A stretch of DNA of 64,000 bases from Triops longicaudatus (Eukaryota; Arthropoda; Branchiopoda; Notostraca; Triopsidae): positions 62,001 through 126,000 of the forward strand of contig JAGQDJ010000061.1 in assembly GCA_022885665.1 (NCBI GenBank). The letters run 5' to 3'. The notes under the pieces were generated by a model. The model was given only the letters and a program-made list of their open reading frames with translations. It did not search any database and was not told where the DNA came from. Shown one piece after another: positions 1 to 11,446 of this stretch. The translations under genes were made by a program, and so were the position numbers. Position 1 is the stretch's first letter. Each line of letters starts with the position of its first letter.

Positions 1-2064
1 GGATAACACCTGAAAACAGAAAGAAAAAAAAGGAAAAAAGGCACGAAAAAGGGTGTAATAGGATTAATATGTACAAACACCCACCCCAACCCCCCTGCTC
101 AAGCTTGGTGGAAAAGTAAGGAAGTTGTTTTGAGGGGAAGTGATTTGAGGGGGTAACGTTTCGTCCGCCCCTTTTTAGCTCCTTTTTAAAGAAACGAAGA
201 GGATTAGCGCAGACGACACGGAACATTCAAAGGTTTCTTGTAAAGATTGGGTTGCCAACACAGGTGCTTTTTCAGAATTTCTCAAGTTCTATTTTCGGGG
301 AGCTGTTTCTGGAATTTTGAGGCACTTTTTAAATATATTTAAATATATTTACTTCCTCGAATTTGGTAAACCAAACGGAAACTCACTGTTAAGGAAATGT
401 TCTATTGTGGGCAATGTAAAGGGGAAAAGTGCAGATTTTAAGGAAACATGTCGATATTTTCAAAAAACATCCTGGCAGTAAAGCTTTGGTTAACAATATT
501 TAGGGTGTGGCGTAGCGAGATTTTTGAAATCGCGTCTGGTAAATTCTTAGTGCTGTCACAGTTTTACTACTTCTGTTTTAAAAGTAGTTCTCGATGCGCT
601 AGCGACGAAAGAAAAAGAATATTCGTTGCCAAGCCTTAAAAATCGAGGTAAAGTATTTTCCGCAATCGACGTGAGAAACTCAAAAGCTCTAAATGGCAAA
701 TTGCTAAAAATTTCTGCAAGCAATTTGATGAAAAGTGGTAATTATAAAACCCATCAGAATTTTCATTTGTTATGGTTGACAGTTTAAAAATGTCAATTTT
801 CAGTTTCTCTGAGCTGACAGAGATCTGTGTATAATTGAAAGCAGAGAACAAATGAGCTAGCTAACGTTTGTTTTCAATATACGACACAACGCGAAGATAA
901 TAAACTCTCCAAGGATTTTTCAAGTGAGGATTCAATTTGGTTAGGAAATAATGAATTCGAAGCACATTGTACGCTTTTTCTTCTTCTCACCCACATTTTT
1001 CGATTCAGTTTCGCCACTTTCTGTTTACATTGTTTTCTAAATGCGTTGTTGTCTATTTCCAGGTTGTTGTTAGTTACTTTACGATTTATGATTTTCAAAA
1101 TATTTTTTGTGATTTTCAGACAGCGTTTGTCTTTTTATGATTATTTTCTCTTCGCCTGAACAGTTAATTTTTTCCATTACGTTTGTGTCATCAAATAACT
1201 CGTTATTTTCATTACAGACTTACATTTTTTAGCCTTGGATTTTTTAACTTACAAAACAGAATTGGCTGCAATTGTCTTCAAAGGATTAAAAAATTACTCC
1301 TCGACCAAATTTTCCCAAAGGAAAAAGAAAACGCTCAGAAAGTATTTTACATTTCGGCGTGCAATTTACCCAGTTTTATACTCAACGCGAGAAGCTTTCG
1401 TTTTTAGTAATTTAATACTCGCCTCGAAAACTTGTTTTGAATTAAAGATGTCTCCAAACAATTTTTTCTTTAAAGTGTCACGAAAGCCTTCCATTATGAG
1501 ACCTGAATGCGTGAAACTCTAATGAATTAAGTTACTTATTTTTTAAAAAAATTGTCCTGCTTTAACTGGATATTCTCTTGAATTTATTCAAATCAATTTT
1601 TTATTAACCTTATCTCGTTTTTAACATTTTGGAGCTCAATTGAAATCCACTGACGTGAAGTGTATGAATAAAAAAGTGTAGAATATTAAAAAATCGCCGT
1701 TATTTATAATGCAACCTTCTGTTTCTATTTTATAATATATAGATATAATACAAAATAGTACACTACAGCAAAACTCAGTTATTTAGTAAACTTGCCTATT
1801 TTTCACTCACTTTTAAAAAGCAATATTTATTTAATTTCAATATTCCATTCACCACTTTTTTGTAACGTAGAAGCCAACGTACTTAAAAATATATAAAAAG
1901 TCACTTCTTTATTCATGACTATTTTCCAAGTGCGCCTCTCTTACTACCACTTTTTGTCTTCAACTTATTTATGCCTCCTTTTCCTCGAAAGAAAGATCTT
2001 TATAAAAGAGTGTTTTTAAGACAAAAGAAAGGGTTTAGGTAGTAAAATGCGTTGGACAACTTAC
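1..2064. other. AT-rich non-coding stretch at the left edge
   Basis: I see no convincing gene here. It should be intron or downstream DNA of the minus-strand membrane-protein gene whose second exon ends at 2065. The best exon-like candidate is a minus-strand open stretch at 874-1098, rich in Lys and Arg and ending in TGA, with a possible acceptor just upstream. I could not connect its phase to the known exons with any certainty. Confidence 0.4.
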
Positions 2065-2290
2065 CTCAGGCTTGTCACAAGCTTCTAGTTGCTTGGCATG
2101 TTTCTTGGCATCACTGCTGCTACACCTACAAAGCTATAGACAGAAATAGCTGGTGATTTTTTTTCTTCCTTTTTATAACAGAGGAACACGAAATTCACCT
2201 TTTTTAAGAGCTTATAAATCTCTCTCAAAAGGTGTGAAAAACATATATGGACAACTATTTCTCTCTTCGACTTTTCCTTTCAAAAATTAG

Positions 2291-2351
<61 letters not shown>

Positions 2352-2740
2352 TAATAATAGAAAAAAAGAAAGAGAAAATCAAAATAACTCTTAAAGACCG
2401 TTATAATTCATATAAAAAATCGAAGGTAAACACAAATAAGTAAAAAGTCACGGACAAAAATCGAAATAAATGTTAGAATCTATTACGTGTTAAAGATATT
2501 TCAAATAAATAATAAAATAACTAAATATAACGTTATAAAACGAATAAAGACTAACGCAGTCAGAATGCGAAGAGCGATAGAAATTATAAAAAATGTCTTT
2601 ACCAATAAAAGGCATGTCACGAGCACGAGGATGACACTAAGCCTTTGCGGGTTCACCAGCACTAGCATCACCATACCACCAACTGCCATGGTTTTCTGGG
2701 AAAATAGCCCAAGAGGCAGCAGCAGCCACTCATAGCTCAT
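2065..2740 (-). CDS. Putative integral membrane protein, N-terminal part (exons 1-2)
   Basis: Two minus-strand exons join in phase: 2740-2603 (46 codons from an ATG directly preceded by an in-frame TAA) and 2133-2065 (23 codons). The first ends TTG|GTAAAG. The second starts after TATAG and ends GAG|GTAAGT, so the gene continues off the left edge. The product starts MSYEWLLLPLGLF and has two hydrophobic stretches, roughly residues 5-13 and 18-47, split by NPQRL. The second runs into LCRCSSSDAKK, a Cys- and Lys-rich segment typical of a cytosolic juxtamembrane region, possibly palmitoylated. I do not recognise the family; an N-terminal anchor of a larger protein is possible. The splice sites and the continuous hydrophobic segment across the join support a real gene. 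The function is unknown. Confidence 0.5.
2291..2360. repeat. (AAT)n microsatellite
   Basis: Nearly perfect trinucleotide run with one AAC interruption near the right end. It lies in the intron between the two exons of the membrane-protein gene. Confidence 0.95.
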
Positions 2741-5700
2741 TTACACATTCATACAGCATGAAAATTTTAATGCCTCAAACACACTCAAATGTATTCAAAA
2801 CGGGCAAGCAAGGTCTGAAGAGCCAGCCGAGAACGGACGATAAACACCCAATCCACATTGTTGTTCCCCCACGGTAAGCAGTGAAAGGGTCATAGGCTTT
2901 GTTGACAAACTAACAGCGTCATCACCGCACCACAGCCGAAACGAGACTGGAAAGCCTCGAGCTGCCAACACGCTTCCATATGCGCTGAACGCGCCCCAAA
3001 CAGGGCCACGGCAGGGACCTAAAAAGGCCCGTAAGCCCGCAGGGCTCTTTTCAGACAGCCTCGCTTAACGTACACCGGTATACGGCCGGCCATCTGCTTT
3101 TCGCGACACATTCTTCCCGAAATTGGCTATAGAGCGAAAAGTAGCTTAAGCTTAACGAAAGTGTGTCCAACAATGAAAAGAGCTCATTTTGAAGCCTAGA
3201 CTTTTGATTATTTGTGTGTTTATGGCACCAAAGGGAGTTAAAAGTCAAGAAGTAGTAGGTCTGCAGATAGTTGTAGGTTCATTGTTGGAGACCAAATACC
3301 AAAGCTAAAACTGGCAGTAAGTTTACAGCATTTAAAAAATACACAAACTTGGAAATGGACTCGCGATGTTGACAACTGTGATGTTATTGCTGTCCGCTGG
3401 GGGTCGTTACGTTGATGTATTTTGCCTTGGGCGGTTTTTCGGCTTCCTGAGTTCGGTTTAAAAGATATGATATTCTTACCCAAGGAAGTTCTGAGGTTCG
3501 CAAAAATGAGCTAGTGAAGACCGGAAGACTTAATTTGCGTGAGCAAATGAGATATAATTAGACGGCATAAACATTTGAAGATGCTAAAATAGAATTGTAA
3601 AACAGCGTCACGGTAAACTGCTAGGTACTACATTAGGTGGACTTTCAGCTTCGCGACTGGTAAAATGCCAAATATTATTTGCGACAATGTTGGCCCAACA
3701 AGAAATTTTGCCCCGTTTAAATAACCTGTAATGAAATGCATTTTAAAGAATTCGGCGATTTTAAGTTCGGAAGTGTAGAATGTTCAGATGCTTAAATTCA
3801 GAACAGCAGAAATATTTTCCTTGTTGTGCTAGCCTGGTTTTCTTGGAAGGAATTTCAGTTGTCTTATCATTCATCGAGTCATCGTTAAATAGGGGAAGCT
3901 CACTGTCTCATTTATCAGCCGAAAACATTATGCACACAATGGCTCCTTGCGTTCACTGACTGAGCTGTGGAGCATAAAAGCCCACCTTGGAATCAACACA
4001 TCCGCACAAATCTTGATTGATACACTTTTCCTTGCATTACGCTGACAAAGATGGACTATGCAAAGATTGCATTAATCTAACGTTCAATGCCAGAAGGTTA
4101 ATCGATTCATCGGTCTCGTCCATCAAACCTTTCCAATTACTGAAGCCTTTTAACGCCGGCGGCTGTTTCCATTACGATCAACCTATGTTGGTCCAATTTG
4201 CATACCTCCATCATTAACTACCTCTGTTGTTAAGTTGTTATACCCGGAAAGCGCCCTGTTGTACCTAAAGACGTCACGTGCTTGAGACTGTTGGTAGCAA
4301 AACAAAGCGAGCAGGCGGGGCTTGGTAGAGCCTGCGGCAGTTTGGGACTAACTGCGTCACGGCTCCTCACATGCTTCAAAGTCTTCATCACAGTTTTGAC
4401 CTTTAAGGACTAAATATGCATTTGAACTACGCTTAGCTTCAGATAATATGCATTCTAATATTTCGGTACAAAGATTCCTGTCGCAAATTACCGTAAGCAG
4501 GGTGAGCCTAGTTAAAAACTTTAATATGCCGGCGGTCATCATGGACCAATGGCATGCTCGCTTGCTGATTACTTCTTCTTCCCCGTAATATAGCTACTTG
4601 GCTACTTAAAGTAATCACGCTCGGAACATTGTAAAACTTCAAAAACGAATTCCTCTTCCCAAAGCACTCGCCGCCGGGTTTTCCCCTCCTCTTAGCAATT
4701 AACCTTTTTACAATACAAAGCGCATCATTTTTCCACCTTGGAGCCTCGCCAGGCTTAAGTGCACAACACCTCTACTAACCAGAAGCTGAAACAATTGCTG
4801 ACCTTGTACTTTATTTTCTGTCTTCCCTTAAAAATATCTCAGCACCGCAAAACAAAACGTAAACGACCCACAGCTAACCAAACCCTTCATTTATAACTCT
4901 ATTTCACTCAGCAAATTTATGCTTCACTTCAGTGTAGCAACCTTAGCGTCCAATGTGCAGAATTCATGTGATATTTTTCACGAACATAAATTGTTACTCC
5001 AAATCCCATTCGTCTGTCAGCCACAACTCTCCCTCAAATCATTCCCCTAATAAGGCTCCACACATCCAAAAAGTACGGAATGCAAACCATTAAAAAATTC
5101 TATTACTATCACTACTACAGAACACACTCCAACTTACACGACGCCTCCAGCGCACTCATTATGTTCTTGTGTGCCATTAAGCTGCCTCCATTACGTAAAT
5201 CAGCACACTGACAGCTCTCCGAAACGAGTGGACCCAAAAAATATCGGAGCGGAGGTGAAATGAAAGGACACAGGCAAAGTAGAATTGCTGTATTCGTGAT
5301 ACTAAAACGACATAAAAAGCAGAACAGTGGAAATAAGATCGAGAAAACAATCAGGTGTGTGTTGATGCACCAAGCAATGAGTTCTCTAAGCAAATACCCA
5401 TGTACACCAAGTCTTCGATTTAAGCCTTAATTTCTGAAGATCGAAAAAAGAAACAATTACATCAGACCAGGAAACGGCTAAATTAAAAGAATTTATTTAT
5501 TTATGTATTTATTTCAAGTGTCCAAGACCGAGGACCAAGACCGTACATCGTACTTAGATGTTATGAAGAGTAGGTAGACTAGCTGATCCGATTCGGTGAT
5601 CAGCTATTGCAATTCTGTGACATCCCGACACGTTCGCAAAGATCAAAGCGGAGTATCGGCTCTTATCAGCTAGTTATGTTAAAAGTCCAGCCACTGTTTC

Positions 5701-5751
5701 ATTTTGCACTAATTCACTGACATAAACACTGGCCTAACTGGTTCTACTTAC
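2741..5751. other. Intergenic region with putative promoter of the minus-strand membrane-protein gene
   Basis: The segment at about 2840-3110 is clearly more GC-rich than its surroundings and lies just upstream of the start codon at 2740 on the minus strand, as expected for a promoter or 5' UTR. The rest (3110-5751) shows no recognised gene. It holds a small Cys-containing open frame on the minus strand at 4357-4542 and TTTATT-type sequence near 5490-5505 that could be a distal minus-strand poly(A) signal. Confidence 0.35.
4357..4542 (-). CDS. Small Cys-rich ORF (61 codons), unassigned
   Basis: This minus-strand open frame encodes a short product with a moderately hydrophobic start (MMTAGILKFLTRLTLLTVIC) and five cysteines in the remaining third and half. 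The composition could suit a small secreted peptide, but no family spacing is recognised, no splice partner was found and no promoter is evident. It may well be chance. Confidence 0.12.
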   Translation of the reverse strand: MMTAGILKFLTRLTLLTVICDRNLCTEILECILSEAKRSSNAYLVLKGQNCDEDFEACEEP

Positions 5752-5931
5752 GAAAGGGCTCCATTGAGGCCCCGCTTCGACCTACTCATTTCCGACTCAT
5801 TGAAGAATCTCACTCCGACTCGGCACAATTGCATCTTCTGAAGGTCTCGGGCCTGCGTGAATACAGTGCAGAAAGTTGCGACGTTCACTGTGATGGTCTC
5901 GTACGCATTGCTTCCGCCGGAATGGAAAGAG
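5752..5931 (-). CDS. Exon-like segment, unassigned
   Basis: A minus-strand open segment of 180 bases is bounded by an acceptor (ACACCCTAG) and a strong donor (C|GTAAGT), with matching phase of two bases carried in and two out. The middle reads YETITVNVATFCTVF. It lies 545 bases downstream of the LSM4 stop on the same strand, so it could be an exon of a separate short gene, an alternative LSM4 3' exon or chance. No family is recognised. Confidence 0.2.
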
Positions 5932-6475
5932 CTAGGGTGTGTTTTCATTACGTGACAATTTTTGATACGATTCCCGTGTGAAATCCAGAATACTAGGAAT
6001 TCCCGTTGATCGACTCTTGTTTCAATGGTCTAAGCCCAAAACCGCACCGCTCGGCGAAGAGAAATACCGCTTCTCTCTATGCCGAGTGACCCACAAGAGA
6101 CTTGACTGATGCGACATGGCGTAAAATGTATTTGCCGACAACTTGCTCTGTCACAACTCGTGTGCCAAAGCAGACAAGACTTATTCCACTGACACACTGC
6201 GGTACGCAACGAGAAACGGTTCAAAGGTCTTATACTCACTTCAACAAGCTGTTCATTATAATGTCATTTTTTTAAAATCAAACTCCGCCTAAGCTCGCCT
6301 CTATTGTTGATTGCACTTGTAATCCAATACATATATTTGGTCTTACTCGATCTCAATCGGTGGCCGAATTTTTTAAAAGCACACAACGCTACAAGGTAAA
6401 TCAGTTTTTGTATCAAACACAAAATTGTATTCTCTTCGCAAACACTCATGTAAAGCCAATTTCCGACGCTAATCA

Positions 6476-9400
6476 TTACTTTCCTCTTGGTTTGCCTCCA
6501 CGGCCTCCACCGCCGTTGGCAGAGGCTCCGCGTCCACCTCCGGCTCCACCTCCTCGCATACCAAACGCTCCTAAATTAAAGACCAACGAGGAACATTAAC
6601 CGATGCGGATTTACACCTTGAAAAGAGATTTTTAACTAAACCTACAAAAAAGACAATAGAAAGGGCGGAGGGAGGGACAGATCAGAGAAAGTTAACCCCC
6701 GTCGGGCGGTCATCCTTTGAAGAATAGATTTTTTTTTTTAGTAAAGCCAGAAGGTCCAGGTAGACGTTAAAGTATACGTACGCAAAAAAAAAGAAAAAAA
6801 CGTGGAGAGAAAAAAGTTACACGGCTTTCCTTAATTTATAACCCTATTTGCCAGTTTAAGAAACTTGGCTTTTTTCTTCTTTTTTTAAGGGTCGTCCAAA
6901 AGGGTTGGATGAATAAGAAGTAGAGGAGAAAGAAGATGAAGAGGCAAAAGGAGAATAGTTTCCTTTAAAAGGTTGCAAAGAGAGTTTAAAACCGGGCATC
7001 TCTGGCATCCGAATGAGTCCGCCAGCGATGATGCATTCAGTGCGAAAGATCGCACTTGGCACACATGCACCGTGTGGGGTAATGGACGTAAACCCCTGAA
7101 GTAAAAGAGGGGGGGAAAGCTCTTGACTCGCTGATCTTTTGAGCTTCTGCGCTTTTTAAGACAGACCACACAAAATTCCTATACTAAAAAGGGAATGAGT
7201 GGGCTGGTTTCAGAAAACAGGGACAGTTTACGGCAGATTTAAGTGTTAAGTGTACCAGTTTTTTACTGACGCAAATTATTAGACTGAGGTCGGCATGACA
7301 GACGGAAAACGCAAATTTCTCTACATATAGTTTACTGTCGGGCAAGCCCGGATGTAGGAGAGTAGTACAGAACAGCGTTCAACAGCTTTCTTACAATCGG
7401 GTTAGGAAATATAGCTCTTTTAGCCAAGAGTTTAGCTCGACTATACGAGAGAAAACGAACACAGCATATCAGCTTTGTCTTACAAATGGGTCTTACGTAG
7501 ATGCTGACGTTCATTGTTTGGCATGACTCCCATGTAATAGACACCAGTGACCGATAACCGTGTCTTACACGAGGGCACAACTTTTCAATAGTTTGAGGTT
7601 CATAATCTTAGCTCGGCAATAAATAAGTGTTAGGAACTCTCCTACACCCGGGTCTTTGTAGACTCGGATGTGAGTGAAACCTAATTAACTCCAATTGATA
7701 CGGTTATCTCTTATAAATGGGCTTAACGAAAGACTTAACCACGGTGTACGACAAAAAATAAAGTTTACAAAGATGGAGTCTTTCAAAATATCTCTTACAT
7801 GCGGGTCTTTTGCGAAAATCGAACCCGGGCGTAAGAGACAATGACACAAATTTAAACTCCGAAAAAACTTCTCAAGTCTTGCTTAGTCCCAATGCAATTC
7901 TTGTTCATACTCTTAGGATCCAGATGTTAGAAACCGTGTACATAAATCGGATGTAAGAGACAAAAACGTTGAAGTCTCTTACAAGCGGGTACATCGTAAA
8001 AACGTTCTGTTAGTTAATGCTGAAACTGGGTGAGAACATAAAAACGCACAGAAACGACTCGTTACGCTGTCCTATTCTACGTGGATATATTTTTTAAAAT
8101 TTGAACCTGGATGTAAGAGACAATGAAATTTTTACACATTTTCTTGCAAGTTGGTTAGCCTCACATAACCTCAAATTCTAGGGACCCGAATGTAACAGAT
8201 TTACTCAAATATGCTGTCTCTTACATGCGTTTTCTACTTCAAGTAAGGCCGGATAAGAGGGTGTAGAATAAAAAAACGAAAACACGGTGCAAATAAGACG
8301 ACACCCGTTTTATGTTTATTACAGCAAATGCGTTAGTTTCGTTAAATGACAAGAGTTAGCCTTGGTTAACATAAGATCGGATAAGAGGGCGTACTGGAAA
8401 AGTGTTTCTCAATGCCCTTTCCTCAGGGCAAGGCAACAAAATGCGCCTGGTTTCCGAAATTTCACGAAAATTAGCCACGGTTGCCATAAGACCGGTTAAG
8501 CGGGCGTGACAAATCTTCTTTCTTCGTTGTACTAAGAACACGAACACAGATATCTGCCTTTCTTGTCAAAAATGAGAGACAAAATCAACACGAGACCGGA
8601 TAAGAGGGCGTTGCAAAAAAAACTCATGTTACAAGCTTTGGTAGTGTCAATTAAAAGCGTATACAGGTGACAAGTACAACCAAGTGGTCACCGTACCCTT
8701 TTCATTTGGACATTCTTACACATTTAAGTTGCTATCGTTCATAAAAAACTGGTACAGACAACAAGCGAAACCTACGTTACTACGTAATCTTCTTTATTTC
8801 GTCACATTCTTGTGCGAGTAGCAGTCCTGCTTATAAGAAATGGTACATCTACCACGCGAAATGACGTTTAGCTCGTACCATTTTATATGGACTCTATACC
8901 TAAAAGCACTATGCATTACGTATCTGCCAATTTCTGTCCTAGGTTACCACAAGATTCCGGAGCTCGGATTGATATTGACAATGAAGGCAAAAAGCTTGTC
9001 TACGAAAAGTGACGGGCTATGAAACACTGCCATAAACACGTGGCTCAAAAGAAAGTGGGACAGCCAAGAGAGAATTCTTTGTTACAGGGCATCCGTTTTT
9101 TATGAACATACAGGATTATTTAGTCATTCGATACTCCAGACTGAGGAATGTTAAGAAATTCGTTAAAAAACGCGGGGAAAAAAGTGGTGGAGTCTACAAA
9201 AGGAGAAAAATGGGAGCCATTCATGTGTCAAGCTTTAATTTCATTCTGTAAATGACAGTAGGAGTCATTTTCGCCCTCGTTGGGGGAGTGTGCGTCTCAA
9301 ATTTCACTTAAATAGAATCCCCTTTTCCTGAAACCATTTCGTTCAGCTTGAGCAAAACCAGGAATGCGAAACTACATTGCCCAAGGCATGTCTTTCATTA

Positions 9401-11034
9401 CGAGAAACGAAATTTTGACATATACGACAGTTCAAAGAGGACGGCTTGTTAATCGTTGCAACTTGTACATGTCCAAGTGAGCGAAAAAGATCACAGATTA
9501 AATTCATTGAGGTATTGACAGAAATCTAACAAATCAATTAAAAAGGCAAACAATTTAAATAAGAATTATAAATAGATAAAAGAAAAAAATTTACACCGGA
9601 AATAAAAAAAATAAAAACAATAAAAAATATATAAATTTTTCAAAAACCTGTATAATAGATACATTTAAAATTTGAATGAAGCAACAAACCTCGCGCTCCA
9701 CCACGCCCTCTTGGGCCTCCGCGACCACGGTCAGATCGACCACGCGTTTTGGCTGACACTTCTTCCTTGACCATGTCGATCACTTCGTCCGGAATGCGTA
9801 AATACTTGATCGTTGAGCCGCGGATGTAACACTCGGGCATTTTCCAAAACTTGTCACCGTCCTAACATTTAAAAAAAAAAAATTATTTACATGTTTTCAA
9901 TATTTTATAATTTGTAAGTTTTTTTTAGCAAGTTTTAATCAAAGTTTTTAAAGATTTTATTAAAGAAATGCTTACTTTTGAAGTGCAAATGACTTCTCGC
10001 AAATTGATGTTCATCCAATTATCGCAGCTCACCAAATGACCGTTGTACGTTTCGCCATTTTTCAACTCCACCAACTATAAGTAAAAAATAAACAAACATA
10101 CGAAAATAACCTAATTTTTTCAATTCACGTTTTATTTACAATATACGGAGGACCCGAAAATAATTTAAATATTTCACCACTTAAACACTGAAATAGCTCG
10201 AAAAAAGCCCTTGTAAGCTTTAAAGGTGAAGTTCAACGCCATCTATTGACAACAAAACTAGATAAGTCAACCAAACCCGCGTTTTGTCGCGTTTCTTAAC
10301 TTTGGTTAAAACTACAACCTACGTTTTTCTTGCTAACCATCATTCAGATGTCACTATGAACATACTTTAAAAGCAAATCTGTTTAGTAACTGCGTTCACA
10401 GTACAGTTTAATCATGGTTAACGTGTATATGTCCATTTCCACTTCCATCTTAACCATTTTTGGCGAACATAGCCCTCGAAACTTGCCTTTTCTGTTACTC
10501 ATGGCTTAAATTATTGTAAACACGCCTACTAGTTATGTTGTCTTTGTTAAGCACGGTTAAGAACATTAGTTAAGGACTTTAACACGTGGTTAACCTCGAC
10601 TTGTACCCGTTAAGGACGAGTTGTTTAAGTGAAAACGCAGTCAACAGTCTTTGCCTCATTAAATCATGGTCAAAGTGAAGGTATGAATGGTGTTAACCTT
10701 GTTTCACCCACTGACCATGGATTGAACAAGTGTAAACGTGGTTGCTTCCTTCCCCAGCTTAAACAGCTCATAACGCAGACTAGGCCACTGACCCAACTAG
10801 TTTTTCAAGACTGTTTGCAACAGTTGAATTTTATTTTTCTAAGAAAAAGTATTTTAATAGCTTTTAAACAATTTAGCAAAACTTGTTTCCAAGTTTGTGC
10901 AGTGTCACATACCATCGGGTGATTTTGCGCTGTTCGCAGCAAAGAAAGCGGCAACTACAAAACAGAAATAAATTAATAAAATCTTCTTAAGATTCAAAAT
11001 AAATTTTCACATCGTTTTAAGGTTATATTACCAT
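6476..11034 (-). CDS. LSM4: LSM4, U6 snRNA-associated Sm-like protein
   Basis: Five coding exons on the minus strand, 11032-11034 (only the ATG), 10913-10954, 9976-10074, 9690-9861 and 6476-6570, give 136 residues, close to the human length (139). LSM4 is a subunit of the LSm1-7 ring (5'-3' mRNA decay in the cytoplasm) and of the LSm2-8 ring (U6 snRNA binding in the nucleus). The start LPLSLLRTAQNHPM is diagnostic. The Sm1 motif lies at about residues 16-48 (GETYNGHLVSCDNWMN) and Sm2 at about 57-72, with the RNA-contacting IRGST at 61-65. Residues 86-136 form an RG/RGG-rich tail, a likely arginine-methylation and condensate region. Splicing directly after the start codon is also seen in vertebrate LSM4. 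All joins keep phase, with good GT/AG sites. Intron 4 is about 3.1 kb and full of family A repeats. No AATAAA was seen within 230 bases of the stop. Confidence 0.96.
7630..8230. repeat. Family A repeat cluster, GGATGTAAGAGAC subtype, mostly inverted pairs
   Basis: At least seven copies of a motif near CCCGGATGTAAGAGACA or its reverse complement. Several face each other across 10-15 bases and could fold as hairpins: about 7635-7672, 7793-7841, 7945-7990 and 8186-8228. Copies differ by a few bases, so this is an old family rather than a fresh duplication. Confidence 0.8.
8240..8612 (+). repeat. Family A repeat cluster, CCGGATAAGAGGGCG subtype
   Basis: Four same-orientation copies near 8247, 8373, 8488 and 8593, spaced about 105-126 bases. 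The core CCGGATAAGAG equals the neighbouring subtype minus its GT, so the two look like branches of one family. Confidence 0.8.
8838..9190 (+). repeat. Dispersed repeat, copy 1 (second copy at 23268-23610)
   Basis: This block can be aligned base by base, with many substitutions and small indels, to 23268-23610 in the same orientation. Shared anchors include GCTATGAAAC, AAAAGAAAGTGGGACAG and TTGTCATTCGATACT-like sequence in the same order. It is non-coding in both copies and probably an old transposon fragment. Confidence 0.75.
10200..10660. repeat. Family B-like GTTAAC / TTAACC motifs in LSM4 intron 2
   Basis: Several TTAAC, GGTTAA and CATGGTTAAC words occur at a density like that of the large palindrome array at 28.9-31.3 kb. 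The copies are degenerate and the unit is hard to trace, so this is a weaker assignment. Confidence 0.45.
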
Positions 11035-11333
11035 TTTTGTGAACTAGTTCGGCCGGTAACAACGAATTGTATGAACACCGCAATGTTGACAAGATGTGCT
11101 CCTAAATCACTCAATAGATGGTGTTACAAGTTGCTACAGGCGCTTTTATTTCATGCTTCTTGCTTGCTTTCTAGGCTGGGAGCTCCCTGGAGGGAGGTTG
11201 GGAAGGGCGGGTGGGCGGGCTATAGTGACAGTTGCCATGACGCCGTCTAACCCCAACGACAACGACTCTTGACGCTTTGCGAGTGAGGCGACCGGCTTGG
11301 TCATGGACTTGAATAGATGCAGACTTAGCAACT
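11035..11333. promoter_or_regulatory. Putative bidirectional promoter between LSM4 and a plus-strand gene
   Basis: Only 299 bases separate the LSM4 start codon (minus strand, 11034) from the ATG of a divergent plus-strand exon (11334). The interval contains a GC-box run, GGGCGGGTGGGCGGG, at about 11205-11219. No TATA box is obvious. The layout and GC-rich core suit a shared housekeeping promoter, which is inferred rather than shown. Confidence 0.5.
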
Positions 11334-11446
11334 ATGCCTGAACCAGTAATTTGTGCTTCTTCTTCTGGGTGCTATCATAACAAAAATCTCCGGTTTCGTT
11401 TCGTGGATTCTATTTACTTGTTATTTGAAGGAACCCTTGATATCAG
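11334..11446 (+). CDS. First exon of an unidentified plus-strand gene
   Basis: An open exon starts with ATG at 11334, runs 37 codons plus two bases (AG) and ends at a consensus donor, AG|GTAAGA. The product begins MPEPVICASSSGCYHNKNL and continues with a hydrophobic DSIYLLFEGTLDI. It reads divergently from LSM4 across a short GC-rich gap, which supports it being real. The next exon must accept phase 2. One open candidate with matching phase is 22783-22920, but that would need an intron of about 11 kb and is speculative. I do not recognise the protein. Confidence 0.45.

Larger units (their letters stand above)
6571..9689 (-). other. LSM4 intron 4, repeat-filled
   Basis: This 3.1 kb intron separates the Sm domain exon from the last RG-tail exon. 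Its central part (7.6-8.6 kb) carries family A motifs and its right part (8.84-9.19 kb) a dispersed repeat also found at 23.27-23.61 kb. I see no convincing nested gene. Confidence 0.8.
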
